A DNA stretch of 64,000 bases, from positions 1,736,001 to 1,800,000 of the forward strand of contig CAWIED010000001.1 of NCBI GenBank assembly GCA_963835085.1. Reading direction: 5' to 3'. The notes beneath the pieces were generated by a model. It was given only the letters and a program-made list of their open reading frames with translations. It was not told the origin of the DNA and ran no database searches. A program made the translations under genes and the position numbers. Within the stretch, counting starts at the first letter, position 1; every line of letters starts with the position of its first letter. Source of the DNA: JBDIAG01 sp963835085 (lineage in GTDB: Bacteria; Actinomycetota; Actinomycetes; Actinomycetales; CAWJMD01). Below are positions 28,003 through 35,255 of this stretch, in pieces.

Positions 28003-29766
28003 CTACGCCTCCTTGCCGACGCCAGGTCGGCGCAGCAGGACCAGCCCGTCTTTCAGCATTGCCTTCTGTTGCCCATCCGGACCAGTCGCCTCCCGGCGCA
28101 GGATCTCGGAGCGCTCGGGACGCCAACCCGTCAGCGCCAGCTCCGCGATCTCATCCTCCGGCGTCAGCAGGACCGGCTCGTGCGCATGACCGCCGGCAGC
28201 GTCGGTGGCATCGTCGGGGGCAGCCTCGCGCTGCCAGGCCCACGGCGGAATGTCCTCCTCGGTCTCGAACACATGCGAGATCAGCAGAAGACGGCCGCCC
28301 GGGCGGACCCGCTCCGCGACACGGCGGAGAATCTCCGTGCGGGGCAGCTCGACGGTTGAGTGGAAGAAAGATGCCGTGACCAGGTCGAACTTCCTCTCGG
28401 TGCGCCAGCTCGCCAGGTCGTGGGCGATCCAGGTGACCCGGTCGGCGACTCCGCGGCTCCGGGCACCTTCGACGCCGCGGCCCACCGCGGTCGGGGAGAT
28501 GTCGACCGCGGTCACCCGCCAGCCCTGCTCGGCCAACCACACCGCGTCCCCGCCCTCGCCGCAGCCCAGATCGAGGACGTCACCGACCGGCAGGTCCTTT
28601 ACGACGTCGGCCAGGGTGGTGTTGACCCGGCCAGACCAGACCTGGTCGCTGCCCGTGTAGCGGTTTTCCCAGAACTCCTCCGGTGAGGGCTCACCGGCAC
28701 CATGATCGGCAGTGAGATCGGTGCCATGGCCGGTACTGAGATCGACACCCTGATCGGCGCCGAGCCCGACGTCGGGGACGTGGTCGTGGGCGACGAGCAT
28801 GGCGTCGTCGAACTCCTCGCTCACCAGGGCCAGGTTGACCATGGCCCCGGTCAGAGAGCCCGCGCCGATCGAGATGGGGACGTTGGCTCCGGGGTTCACC
28901 ACGTTCCCGATCGCCCAGATCCAGGGGTGGCTGGTGCGGCCGGTCGGGTCGGTGGCCAGGAAGCTGCCCATCGGATTCTCGACCCGCTTCAAACCGAGAT
29001 CGGCCAAAAACCCGTCGTGGGGCCGGGACACGGGTGCGGCGAAGAGCGCGTCGAGCGGAACCTGCCGTCCGTCGGCGAGTAGTACGCCGGTGAGCCTGTC
29101 GTCCTCGCCCAGCACCTCGCTCACCGGAGTGCCGATCAGCTGCACCCCACGGGCGCGCAGGCGGGCGGCGGTCTCCGGATCGAGGTCGGCTCCTGCGTCA
29201 GTGGTACCGGCGGTGAAGTAGGTCAGCCGGTCGGTCCACTGACGCACCAGCTCGGCCTGATGGGACGACATCGGGGACGAGCCCAGCACACCGATCCGGC
29301 TGCCGCGCACCTCCCAGCCGTGGCAGTAGGGACAGTGCAGCACGCTCGTGCCCCATCGTTCGGTCAAACCGGGTAGCTCGGGTAGGTCGTCGGTGAGACC
29401 GGTGGCGACCACGAGCGCACGTGCCGTCAGTTCGTCCTCACCGGTGACGACGGTGACCGTCCGCTCGTCCGCTCGAACTGCGGAGACGATGCCGTCGAGA
29501 AAGGTCACGCCGTACGACGCGGCTTCCTCCCGACCCTTCCGCAGCAGCTCGACCGGGTCGAGACCCTCATGGCCCAGCACAGAGTGCATATGGGCGGCGA
29601 ATCGGTTGCGGGGTTGGCCGGCATCGACAACCGCGACGCGACGTAGCGACCTACCCAGGGTTAGAGCGGCGCTCAGCCCCGCTGCGCCACCGCCCGCGAT
29701 GACGACGTCCCAGTTCTCGCTCGTGCTCTCAGCCAAGCAGGTCTCAGTCATGCAGTTTTCAGTCAT
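28003..29766 (-). CDS. Thioredoxin-reductase-like protein fused to a SAM methyltransferase
   Basis: A 587-residue two-enzyme fusion. Residues 1-305 are an FAD/NAD(P)H oxidoreductase of the thioredoxin reductase type: FAD site VVIAGGGAAGLSAALTLG, redox pair in HCPYCHGWEV, NAD(P) loop GVLGSSP, and WAIGNVVNPG. After a Gly/Asp-rich linker, a class I methyltransferase begins with EEFWENRYTG and has motif I VLDLGCGEGGDAVWLAE. ATG 29766 is used; ATG 29751 is possible. Divergent from an XRE-cupin gene. Known in actinobacteria as a bifunctional fusion, substrate unknown; detoxification of a thiol- or metalloid-type compound is conceivable. Confidence 0.9.
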   Translation of the reverse strand: MTENCMTETCLAESTSENWDVVIAGGGAAGLSAALTLGRSLRRVAVVDAGQPRNRFAAHMHSVLGHEGLDPVELLRKGREEAASYGVTFLDGIVSAVRADERTVTVVTGEDELTARALVVATGLTDDLPELPGLTERWGTSVLHCPYCHGWEVRGSRIGVLGSSPMSSHQAELVRQWTDRLTYFTAGTTDAGADLDPETAARLRARGVQLIGTPVSEVLGEDDRLTGVLLADGRQVPLDALFAAPVSRPHDGFLADLGLKRVENPMGSFLATDPTGRTSHPWIWAIGNVVNPGANVPISIGAGSLTGAMVNLALVSEEFDDAMLVAHDHVPDVGLGADQGVDLSTGHGTDLTADHGAGEPSPEEFWENRYTGSDQVWSGRVNTTLADVVKDLPVGDVLDLGCGEGGDAVWLAEQGWRVTAVDISPTAVGRGVEGARSRGVADRVTWIAHDLASWRTERKFDLVTASFFHSTVELPRTEILRRVAERVRPGGRLLLISHVFETEEDIPPWAWQREAAPDDATDAAGGHAHEPVLLTPEDEIAELALTGWRPERSEILRREATGPDGQQKAMLKDGLVLLRRPGVGKEA

Positions 29767-29807
29767 GCAGCCAGGCTGAGCCGACAGACTTAGAATATGC
29801 AAACCAT

Positions 29808-29824
29808 CTTGCGGAATTGGCAAG
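29808..29824. promoter_or_regulatory. Probable operator of the XRE-cupin regulator
   Basis: CTTGCGGAATTGGCAAG is a 17-bp inverted repeat (CTTGC/GCAAG with a nearly symmetric centre) between the divergent fusion-enzyme and XRE-cupin genes. A TAGAAT -10-like box lies just upstream at about 29791. Confidence 0.55.
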
Positions 29825-29846
29825 AGACGACACTGAGGAGGCGACC

Positions 29847-30398
29847 ATGGACGTCCTCGACCAATTGGGACCGCGATTGCGGATCGCCCGACAGGCGCGC
29901 GGCTGGACGTTGGAGGACCTAGCCGGGCGCGCCTCCATGTCGGCCAGCACCCTGTCGCGCCTGGAGAGCGGCAAGCGCCAGGCGAGCCTGGAACTGCTCG
30001 TGCCGCTCACCCGGGAGCTGGGTATCCGGATCGATGACCTGCTGTCACACGAGGTGCCCGATCCGCGGGTACGCCGACCGGTGATCCGCCGCGACGGCCT
30101 CGTGATCGCGCCGCTCGCGCCGGAGGGTTCCTCGATCGGCACGTACAAGATCACGTACCCGCCGCGCACGAGGGCACCCGAGCCGCGGGTGCACGACGGT
30201 TACGAGTGGCTCTACGTCCTCAGCGGCCGACTGCGCCTGGCACTCGGCGAACGCGAGCTCGTGCTCACCCGTGGTGAGGCCGCCGAGTTCGATACCCGGG
30301 TGCCGCACAGCATGTCCGCCGTCGGCTCCCGGCCCGCGCAGGTGATCAGCATCTTCAACCAGGAGGGCGTCCGGATGCACACCCACGGCGCGGATTGA
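29847..30398 (+). CDS. XRE family regulator with cupin sensor domain
   Basis: A 183-residue regulator. The N-terminal XRE HTH is LRIARQARGWTLEDLAGRASMSASTLSRLESGKRQASLELL, and the C-terminal cupin domain is PRVHDGYEWLYVLSGRLRLALGERELVLTRGEAAEFDTRVPHSMSA with metal-type His/Glu positions. ATG 29847 follows GAGGAGGCGACC. It most likely senses a small molecule and controls the divergent reductase-methyltransferase fusion. Confidence 0.92.
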   Translation: MDVLDQLGPRLRIARQARGWTLEDLAGRASMSASTLSRLESGKRQASLELLVPLTRELGIRIDDLLSHEVPDPRVRRPVIRRDGLVIAPLAPEGSSIGTYKITYPPRTRAPEPRVHDGYEWLYVLSGRLRLALGERELVLTRGEAAEFDTRVPHSMSAVGSRPAQVISIFNQEGVRMHTHGAD

Positions 30399-30453
30399 GA
30401 CCCCACCCACGTCCTTGACGCGCGCCGCCTGATGTGACATGGCCGTCTCCTCT

Positions 30454-30484
30454 GGTAATAATGAGAACGATTTCTATTGTTACC
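30454..30484. promoter_or_regulatory. Zur-type operator upstream of the COG0523-like gene
   Basis: A 31-bp imperfect palindrome with outer arms GGTAA/TTACC and core GAGAACGATTTC. It shares the centre AACGATT with the palindrome in front of the Zur gene 1.3 kb away. Located about 80 bases before the start of the zinc-limitation gene. Confidence 0.7.
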
Positions 30485-30564
30485 GAGGAGTGAGCCGTGC
30501 AGCAGGGCAGCCATCCCGACTACCATCCAGTGCCGTTCGCGAGATCGACCTCAGAAGGCCTCCG

Positions 30565-31641
30565 ATGACAACGCCGGTCATCCTCGTCACCGGCGTCGAC
30601 CCCGGCGCCATGGCAAGTACCTTGGTCGTGCTCTCCTGGGACCTGCCCCGCGCCGTGGTGCTCCGGAACGAGATCGACCCCGAACGGCAGGTGCTTACCC
30701 GAACGGTCAGCGACGCGCACGGCATCCTCGAGCGGGAGGAGATCGAGCTGGAGCACGCCTGCGTCGGCTGTGCCGTACGCGAGGACGTCGCGCCCGTCAT
30801 CGAGCGCCTGGCTCGCACCGGGCGCTGGGAGAGCATTGTCGCGTGCCTGCCGGTAGGTATGGAGGCAGAGCAGGTGGCCAACGCGATCACTTGGGACGCC
30901 CGCCTGCAGCGCCACCTTCGGACCACCGCCGTCGTGGCCGCCTTGAGCGGCGATGGCACGGTCGATGACCTGTTGGGAGACGATCTGCTGACAGAACGCG
31001 GCCTGCACAGCGGTCCGGACGACCGGCGTGGCGTCGCCGAGGTCGGCTGCGCGCTGGCGGAGTACGCCGACGTCCTCGTCCTCACCGGACGTCCCGACGC
31101 GATCGCCATCGAACTGGTCGGCGCCTTGGCCCACCCGGACGCCGACGTCGTCGTGGGCAGCGAGAACCTCAACGCCACGCTGCTGGTGGCCGGCGTCCAC
31201 GACCAGCACCGCACAAATGCCTGGGCTGCACCGGTTTTCGACACCCCTATGCCCGCGCTTGAGTCCGATCGAGTGTGGCGGCTCGAGCTCAGCTCAGCGC
31301 ACCCCTTCCACCCCGACCGCCTGCTGGCGGACATCGAGCGGCTCGGCACTGGCCGGCACCGCTCTCGCGGCACGTTCTGGCTGCCCACCCGGCCCGGGCA
31401 GATCCAGGTCTGGGACGGCTCAGGAGGTCAGCTCAGCATCGGGGCCGGCGGCGTATGGGGGCGCCGCGTCCCCCAGACGCACCTCCTGATCACTGGCGTG
31501 GGCACCGAGCCGGCACGGCTGCGAGATGCCTTCGTGCACCTGCTGGTCGCACCGGAGGAAGCACCGCTCGCTCACTCGAGACTCCGGGTGGCGCAGGACG
31601 GCTTCGAGCCATGGCTCGGCGCCATTCGCGACAGCGCCTAG
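30565..31641 (+). CDS. COG0523/CobW-like protein, Rv0106 type (zinc limitation)
   Basis: A 358-residue protein similar in layout to mycobacterial Rv0106. The N-terminal P-loop region is degenerate (ILVTGVDPGAMAST replaces GxxGxGKT), so GTP binding is doubtful. The metal-binding CxxC-type motif reads HACVGCAVREDV near residue 66, and the C-terminal CobW domain reads LELSSAHPFHPDRLLADIE then RSRGTFWLPTRPGQI. ATG 30565 has AGAAGG upstream. A Zur-like operator precedes it and a Zur gene follows, so it is probably made under zinc starvation as a metallochaperone or metal-sparing factor. Confidence 0.82.
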   Translation: MTTPVILVTGVDPGAMASTLVVLSWDLPRAVVLRNEIDPERQVLTRTVSDAHGILEREEIELEHACVGCAVREDVAPVIERLARTGRWESIVACLPVGMEAEQVANAITWDARLQRHLRTTAVVAALSGDGTVDDLLGDDLLTERGLHSGPDDRRGVAEVGCALAEYADVLVLTGRPDAIAIELVGALAHPDADVVVGSENLNATLLVAGVHDQHRTNAWAAPVFDTPMPALESDRVWRLELSSAHPFHPDRLLADIERLGTGRHRSRGTFWLPTRPGQIQVWDGSGGQLSIGAGGVWGRRVPQTHLLITGVGTEPARLRDAFVHLLVAPEEAPLAHSRLRVAQDGFEPWLGAIRDSA

Positions 31642-31700
31642 CGATCGACCACCCAGTACTTGCCCTCACTGCCCAGGGCCCCACGGACGTACGTCCATGT

Positions 31701-31757
31701 GTCACGTTCTTCGCCCATCCGTGGCCACCTTGGTGACATCCCGGCGAACAACGTGAC
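31701..31757. repeat. Interspersed palindromic repeat B, copy 1
   Basis: A 57-bp stem-loop with arms GTCACGTTCTTCGCC and GGCGAACAACGTGAC (14 of 15 paired) around CATCCGTGGCCACCTTGGTGACATCCC. The same sequence recurs in opposite orientation at 55414-55470. Located between the COG0523-like and zur genes. Confidence 0.7.
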
Positions 31758-31796
31758 AGTTGAACGAACCTCGGGCCATCACCCAGCCCTGATCTT

Positions 31797-31809
31797 GGTA
31801 ACGATTACC
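31797..31809. promoter_or_regulatory. Zur-type operator in front of zur
   Basis: GGTAACGATTACC is a near-perfect palindrome (GGTAA-CGA-TTACC) immediately upstream of the -10-like TATACT (31812-31817) and the zur start at 31824. Shares the AACGATT core with the site at 30454-30484, supporting control of both genes by the same regulator. Confidence 0.7.
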
Positions 31810-31823
31810 GCTATACTTCAGGA

Positions 31824-32267
31824 ATGGCGATGGATCGGGCCACCTCCTCCGCGGGCACGGCGACAAAGCACCGGTCAACGTCGCAGGGCGCCGCGATCCG
31901 CGAGATCCTCGAACAACAAGACGGCTTCCGCAGCGCCCAGGACATTTATGCTGCTCTGCGAACCGCGGGCCACAAGATCGGCCTTTCGACCGTCTACCGC
32001 CATCTGCAGGCATGGTCTGAGAAAGGCGTCGTCGACCTGATCCACGGCCCCGACGGCGAGACGACCTACCGATTCTGCGGCGACCCGAACACCCGGGGCC
32101 ACCATCACCATCTCGTGTGCCGGCGCTGCGGACGCGCCGAGGAGGTCGAGGGCCGTGCGGTCGAGCGCTGGGCCACTCAGACGGCCCAGCAGTTCGGCTA
32201 CGTCGACATCGACCACACCGTGGAGATCTTCGGCGTCTGCGGTAGTTGCGCGTCGGCTGGTTCCTGA
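31824..32267 (+). CDS. zur: Fur family zinc uptake regulator
   Basis: A 147-residue Fur-family repressor. Winged helix: AIREILEQQDGFRSAQDIYAALRTAGHKIGLSTVYRHLQAWSEKGVVD. Metal region: RGHHHHLVCRRCGRAEEVEG, with the structural zinc pairs CRRC and CGSC near the C-terminus. A TATACT box six bases before the ATG suggests a leaderless or near-leaderless message. The Zur assignment, rather than Fur, rests on the C-x2-C pairs, the operator shared with the zinc-limitation gene, and the existence of a separate furA next to katG in this window. Confidence 0.88.
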   Translation: MAMDRATSSAGTATKHRSTSQGAAIREILEQQDGFRSAQDIYAALRTAGHKIGLSTVYRHLQAWSEKGVVDLIHGPDGETTYRFCGDPNTRGHHHHLVCRRCGRAEEVEGRAVERWATQTAQQFGYVDIDHTVEIFGVCGSCASAGS

Positions 32268-32522
32268 GCACCCGTTTCCCCGGCGTCCAAAGCAGGAGCT
32301 GACGCTCCCACGCAAAGAGTCCCCCGCTCCACCGGCCGGCTGGCCGGCCTGCTGCCCATCGCCCACCAGCCGCCCGAACCTGCCTGACGGTCAGCAGACA
32401 CCTGACAATTTCTTTGATCCCTATAGCCGCCCCTGTCAGCCGGGTGCCCAGTCAGAAAGGAGGGTGGTGACACCGCCTCCCGATCAACGACTCGTTCCCG
32501 CCTGCCAGCGATTCCGCCCGGA

Positions 32523-32945
32523 TCAGTCGACGAGCTCGAGCCAGTCGATGCCGAAGGATCCCGGACGGTAATCGCTGAGCCGGCCCCAATCGACGCAGAC
32601 TCGGACAAGGACGATGTTCGGGTCCTGGGCGCGCTGGCGTCCGTCCGGGTACTGCTGAAGGTACGCAGCGATACAGCGGTCGCGCTGGCTGCTGGTCAGA
32701 ACCTCGGCTGTCCCTTCGCATTGCAGTGTGACCTCGTCGTCCCAGCCGATCACGACTGCCACACGTGGAAACGCGCGCAGGTTGGCGCACTTGCGCGAGT
32801 TGGTGGCCGTGTCGAAGAGCAGCTCGCCGTAGTCCGTGACGGCGATGCCGACCAGTGCGGCTTGAGGAGCGCCACCTGGACCGCGGGTAGCGAGAACTGC
32901 AAGCCCACGGCGGCGAACGAATTCGACGAACTGCATACGGTTCAC
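32523..32945 (-). CDS. Pyridoxamine 5'-phosphate oxidase-like flavin-binding protein
   Basis: A 140-residue split-barrel protein: FVEFVRRRGLAVLATRGPGGAPQAALVGIAVTDYGELLFDTATNSRKCANLRAFPRVAVVIGWDDEVTLQCEGTAEVL. This layout is typical of FMN- or F420/heme-binding members of the PNPOx-like family. GTG 32945 is preferred because AGGGTGG precedes it by seven bases; ATG 32936 lacks a site. No clear operon partner. Cofactor and substrate remain open. Confidence 0.8.
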   Translation of the reverse strand: MNRMQFVEFVRRRGLAVLATRGPGGAPQAALVGIAVTDYGELLFDTATNSRKCANLRAFPRVAVVIGWDDEVTLQCEGTAEVLTSSQRDRCIAAYLQQYPDGRQRAQDPNIVLVRVCVDWGRLSDYRPGSFGIDWLELVD

Positions 32946-33149
32946 GGCGAGTCCACCCTCAAGAAGCTGCATAGCGCGCCGCACTTACCAACCGGCGATA
33001 CAGAAGAACCGAGAATCACGTGGCGATCCGATCGATTGACTTTCTCAGCCGAGTTTCGAGCCCAGAGTCTGTGTTCAGTGGAAACACTATCGGGACTCGA
33101 CCACCGCAGGCGTGGAATGCCAATGACCTGCCAGAGCGCCAGCTAACCC

Positions 33150-34615
33150 CAATACCGTTCAGTTAGCGATGGCTGACTTTGATGGTTGTCTGCTGGTCGG
33201 GTTGGGGGCAGGTGGCGTGGGCGGCGCGTTTGACGTGCCATTTGGTGTATTTCCGCTTGATCACGCGCGGGGCTGAGCGGCGCCGCCGGGCGGGGTTGAG
33301 CCGTCGCAGGAGTCGGCGGAGGAAGTCGAGCCAGCTTGGGCTGTCGGTGGGGTTGTGGTCAGGGGGAAAAGACGCCCGGGTGGGCGAGGGTCTGGCGGGT
33401 GATGCGTAGCGCGGCGACGAAGCTGACCCGGTCGGGGTCGTGCCCGGAATGGGTCGCGGCCTCGGCCATCAGGGAACGGATCGCGAAGTGGCAGCACAGA
33501 TGGCCCCAGATCTCTTGGAGCACCAGGTCGGGTGACTTGCTGCGTAGCACGGTGCGTGGCCCGCGTTGGTGGGTCTTGAGCTCGTCGAAGATCGACTCGA
33601 TCTCCCAACGTTGCGCGTAGGCCGCAGCGAGATCGGTCGCGCTGGCCTGGCCGGGATCTAAGACGGTGGTGAAAAGCCGATAGCTGTGGGGGTTCTCGCG
33701 GCCGTCGTCGAGGGTGTAGTCGATCACGCGCACTCGCATCGGATCCGCGGAACGGGCCTCGGCGGAGTGAGTCTGGCGTAGGTCTGCCAGCCAGGAGCCG
33801 TCAGGAAGGTCCTCGACATGGACCGGCTTGGGTCCGGACTTGTCGGTGCGGATACGCCACAACAGGTCCGCGCCGCTGCCCGATGCCTTACGCCACAGGG
33901 CATAGGAGAAGAACCCGCGGTCCGCGGTCAGCAGCATCCCCGGCGCCAACCGGTCTAGGAGACGATCAGCCAAGACGGCCTCGGACTCGGTGTAGCCGCC
34001 GACCTGAGCTGCGAAGACCGCGTGCGTGCCACACTCGGCCAGCGCGACAACCCGGGCCTGAGGGAAGGCCGCACGCTCGCCCTTGTTCACCCCCGGCCGG
34101 CCGAAGTACTCGGCATTCACCGTGGTGTCGGCGACATCGAGACACGTACCATCGACCGCGACCAGCCGCCGCCCGGCCAGCCACACCCCCGCCATCTCGT
34201 CGGTACCGATCGGTCTGGCGACCCTCTCGAACAACACTGCCAGCGGCTGCGCACCCAACCGTGCTCGGGCCTGGAAAATCGCCGACTTGCTCGGCGGACT
34301 GTACGTCTCAGTCCACCCCGAGGCCCACGACAGCCCATCAGTCAACTGCGCCAACACATCCTCATAAGAGCCCTCCGAGTACAAAGCCATCCCGATCGAG
34401 AAATACGCCATCACCCGCGCCGGCAACGACCGATGACGCTGCTCAGTCCTACCGACCTGCGCGATCACCTCATCAACCAGCTCCGCCGGGAACACCCGCG
34501 TCAACACCCCCACCGACACCAGATCGGACAAGCGGCGCTCAGTCTCCGGCTTCTTCCATCCAGCACGCGGCATACCACCAAACTACACCGCTGTAACCTT
34601 AACTGAACGGTATTG
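33150..34615 (-). mobile_element. Complete IS4-type insertion sequence, 1466 bp
   Basis: Both ends carry a 16-bp perfect terminal inverted repeat CAATACCGTTCAGTTA (33150-33165 and, inverted, 34600-34615). The flanks are a perfect 10-bp direct repeat CAGCTAACCC at 33140-33149 and 34616-34625, the target site duplication expected for the IS4 family. One DDE transposase gene fills the element. Identical ends and target duplication imply a recent insertion. Confidence 0.95.
33359..34573 (-). CDS. IS4 family DDE transposase, C-terminus in +1 frame
   Basis: A 404-residue transposase. IS4-type N-terminal domain (SDLVSVGVLTRVFPAELVDEVIAQVGRTEQRHRSLPARVMAYFSIGMALY), catalytic aspartates in VAVDGTCLDVAD and LLTADRGFFSY, and the Y-x2-R-x3-E-x6-K signature as YAQRWEIESIFDELK. 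The frame stops at VFSP, but the +1 frame continues without interruption for about 65 codons (DHNPTDSPSWLDFLRRLL to KVSHR) and ends at 33163 inside the terminal repeat. The junction TTT TCC CCC TGA has T4 and C5 runs, so a one-base insertion or a +1 frameshift at CCC-TGA is possible. Confidence 0.92.
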   Translation of the reverse strand: MPRAGWKKPETERRLSDLVSVGVLTRVFPAELVDEVIAQVGRTEQRHRSLPARVMAYFSIGMALYSEGSYEDVLAQLTDGLSWASGWTETYSPPSKSAIFQARARLGAQPLAVLFERVARPIGTDEMAGVWLAGRRLVAVDGTCLDVADTTVNAEYFGRPGVNKGERAAFPQARVVALAECGTHAVFAAQVGGYTESEAVLADRLLDRLAPGMLLTADRGFFSYALWRKASGSGADLLWRIRTDKSGPKPVHVEDLPDGSWLADLRQTHSAEARSADPMRVRVIDYTLDDGRENPHSYRLFTTVLDPGQASATDLAAAYAQRWEIESIFDELKTHQRGPRTVLRSKSPDLVLQEIWGHLCCHFAIRSLMAEAATHSGHDPDRVSFVAALRITRQTLAHPGVFSP

Positions 34616-34625
34616 CAGCTAACCC

Positions 34626-35255
34626 GGGTTTAGGGCAGCCCCGGCCCTAACCCCGAAGTGCCCAGCGACACAGAGGCAGAGCTCAAATGGCCCTTGAAAG
34701 TCAGTTCGCCGATGGCGCCCGGGCAACAGGTGGACCAGCCCAGCCACGCGCGGGCGCCCCAGGCGCGCAGGAGCAGAGCCAGGCGACAGGCGGACGGGGC
34801 TGGGCGACAGGACGGAGCCGGGCGACAGGACGGGCCGGGCGATGGGAAGCCGCAGCCTGCCCGGGTCTTCCGCAAAGGGAGGTTTCGAGGGTCACAGGTC
34901 AGGGGGCTTTCCCGCGCTGTGACGATGCCCCGTCCGGCGGGGCATGGTCCTAGCGTCAGAAACCGGTCCCTTCACAGCCCCCCGAAGCCAGACTCGACCT
35001 CTCACGGACCTGAGTTGCTGGGTGGTGCCGTTCGCGGCGAAGTTGCCGCAGTTGGCACCAGGTTGAGTACCGGAGCTGGGGTTGGGTCGTTCGGTGGTGC
35101 CGTCCGCGGCGTATCCGCCGCGGGTAGCACTCGGTTGCCCGCTAACCCACGCCAGTGCACGGAACCGGTCCGACCCGCAGCCATACCCGAACCGGGCGGC
35201 CCGCACCCCCAATCGGGAATGCGGGCCGCTGACGGTGTTACGTGCGGGCCGAGAC
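34626..35255. other. Gene-free stretch with two families of imperfect repeats
   Basis: 630 bases between the IS and katG. At about 34785-34850 the unit GGGCGACAGGACGG recurs three to four times with a 17-18 base period. At about 35020-35140 a roughly 60-base segment beginning GGTGGTGCCGT is present twice in diverged form. Frames through the region are low-complexity and lack ribosome sites. No gene is supported. Confidence 0.6.

Noticed and set aside
33883..34596. 237-codon plus-strand frame inside the IS
   Set aside because: Antisense to the transposase, Pro/Arg-rich shadow.
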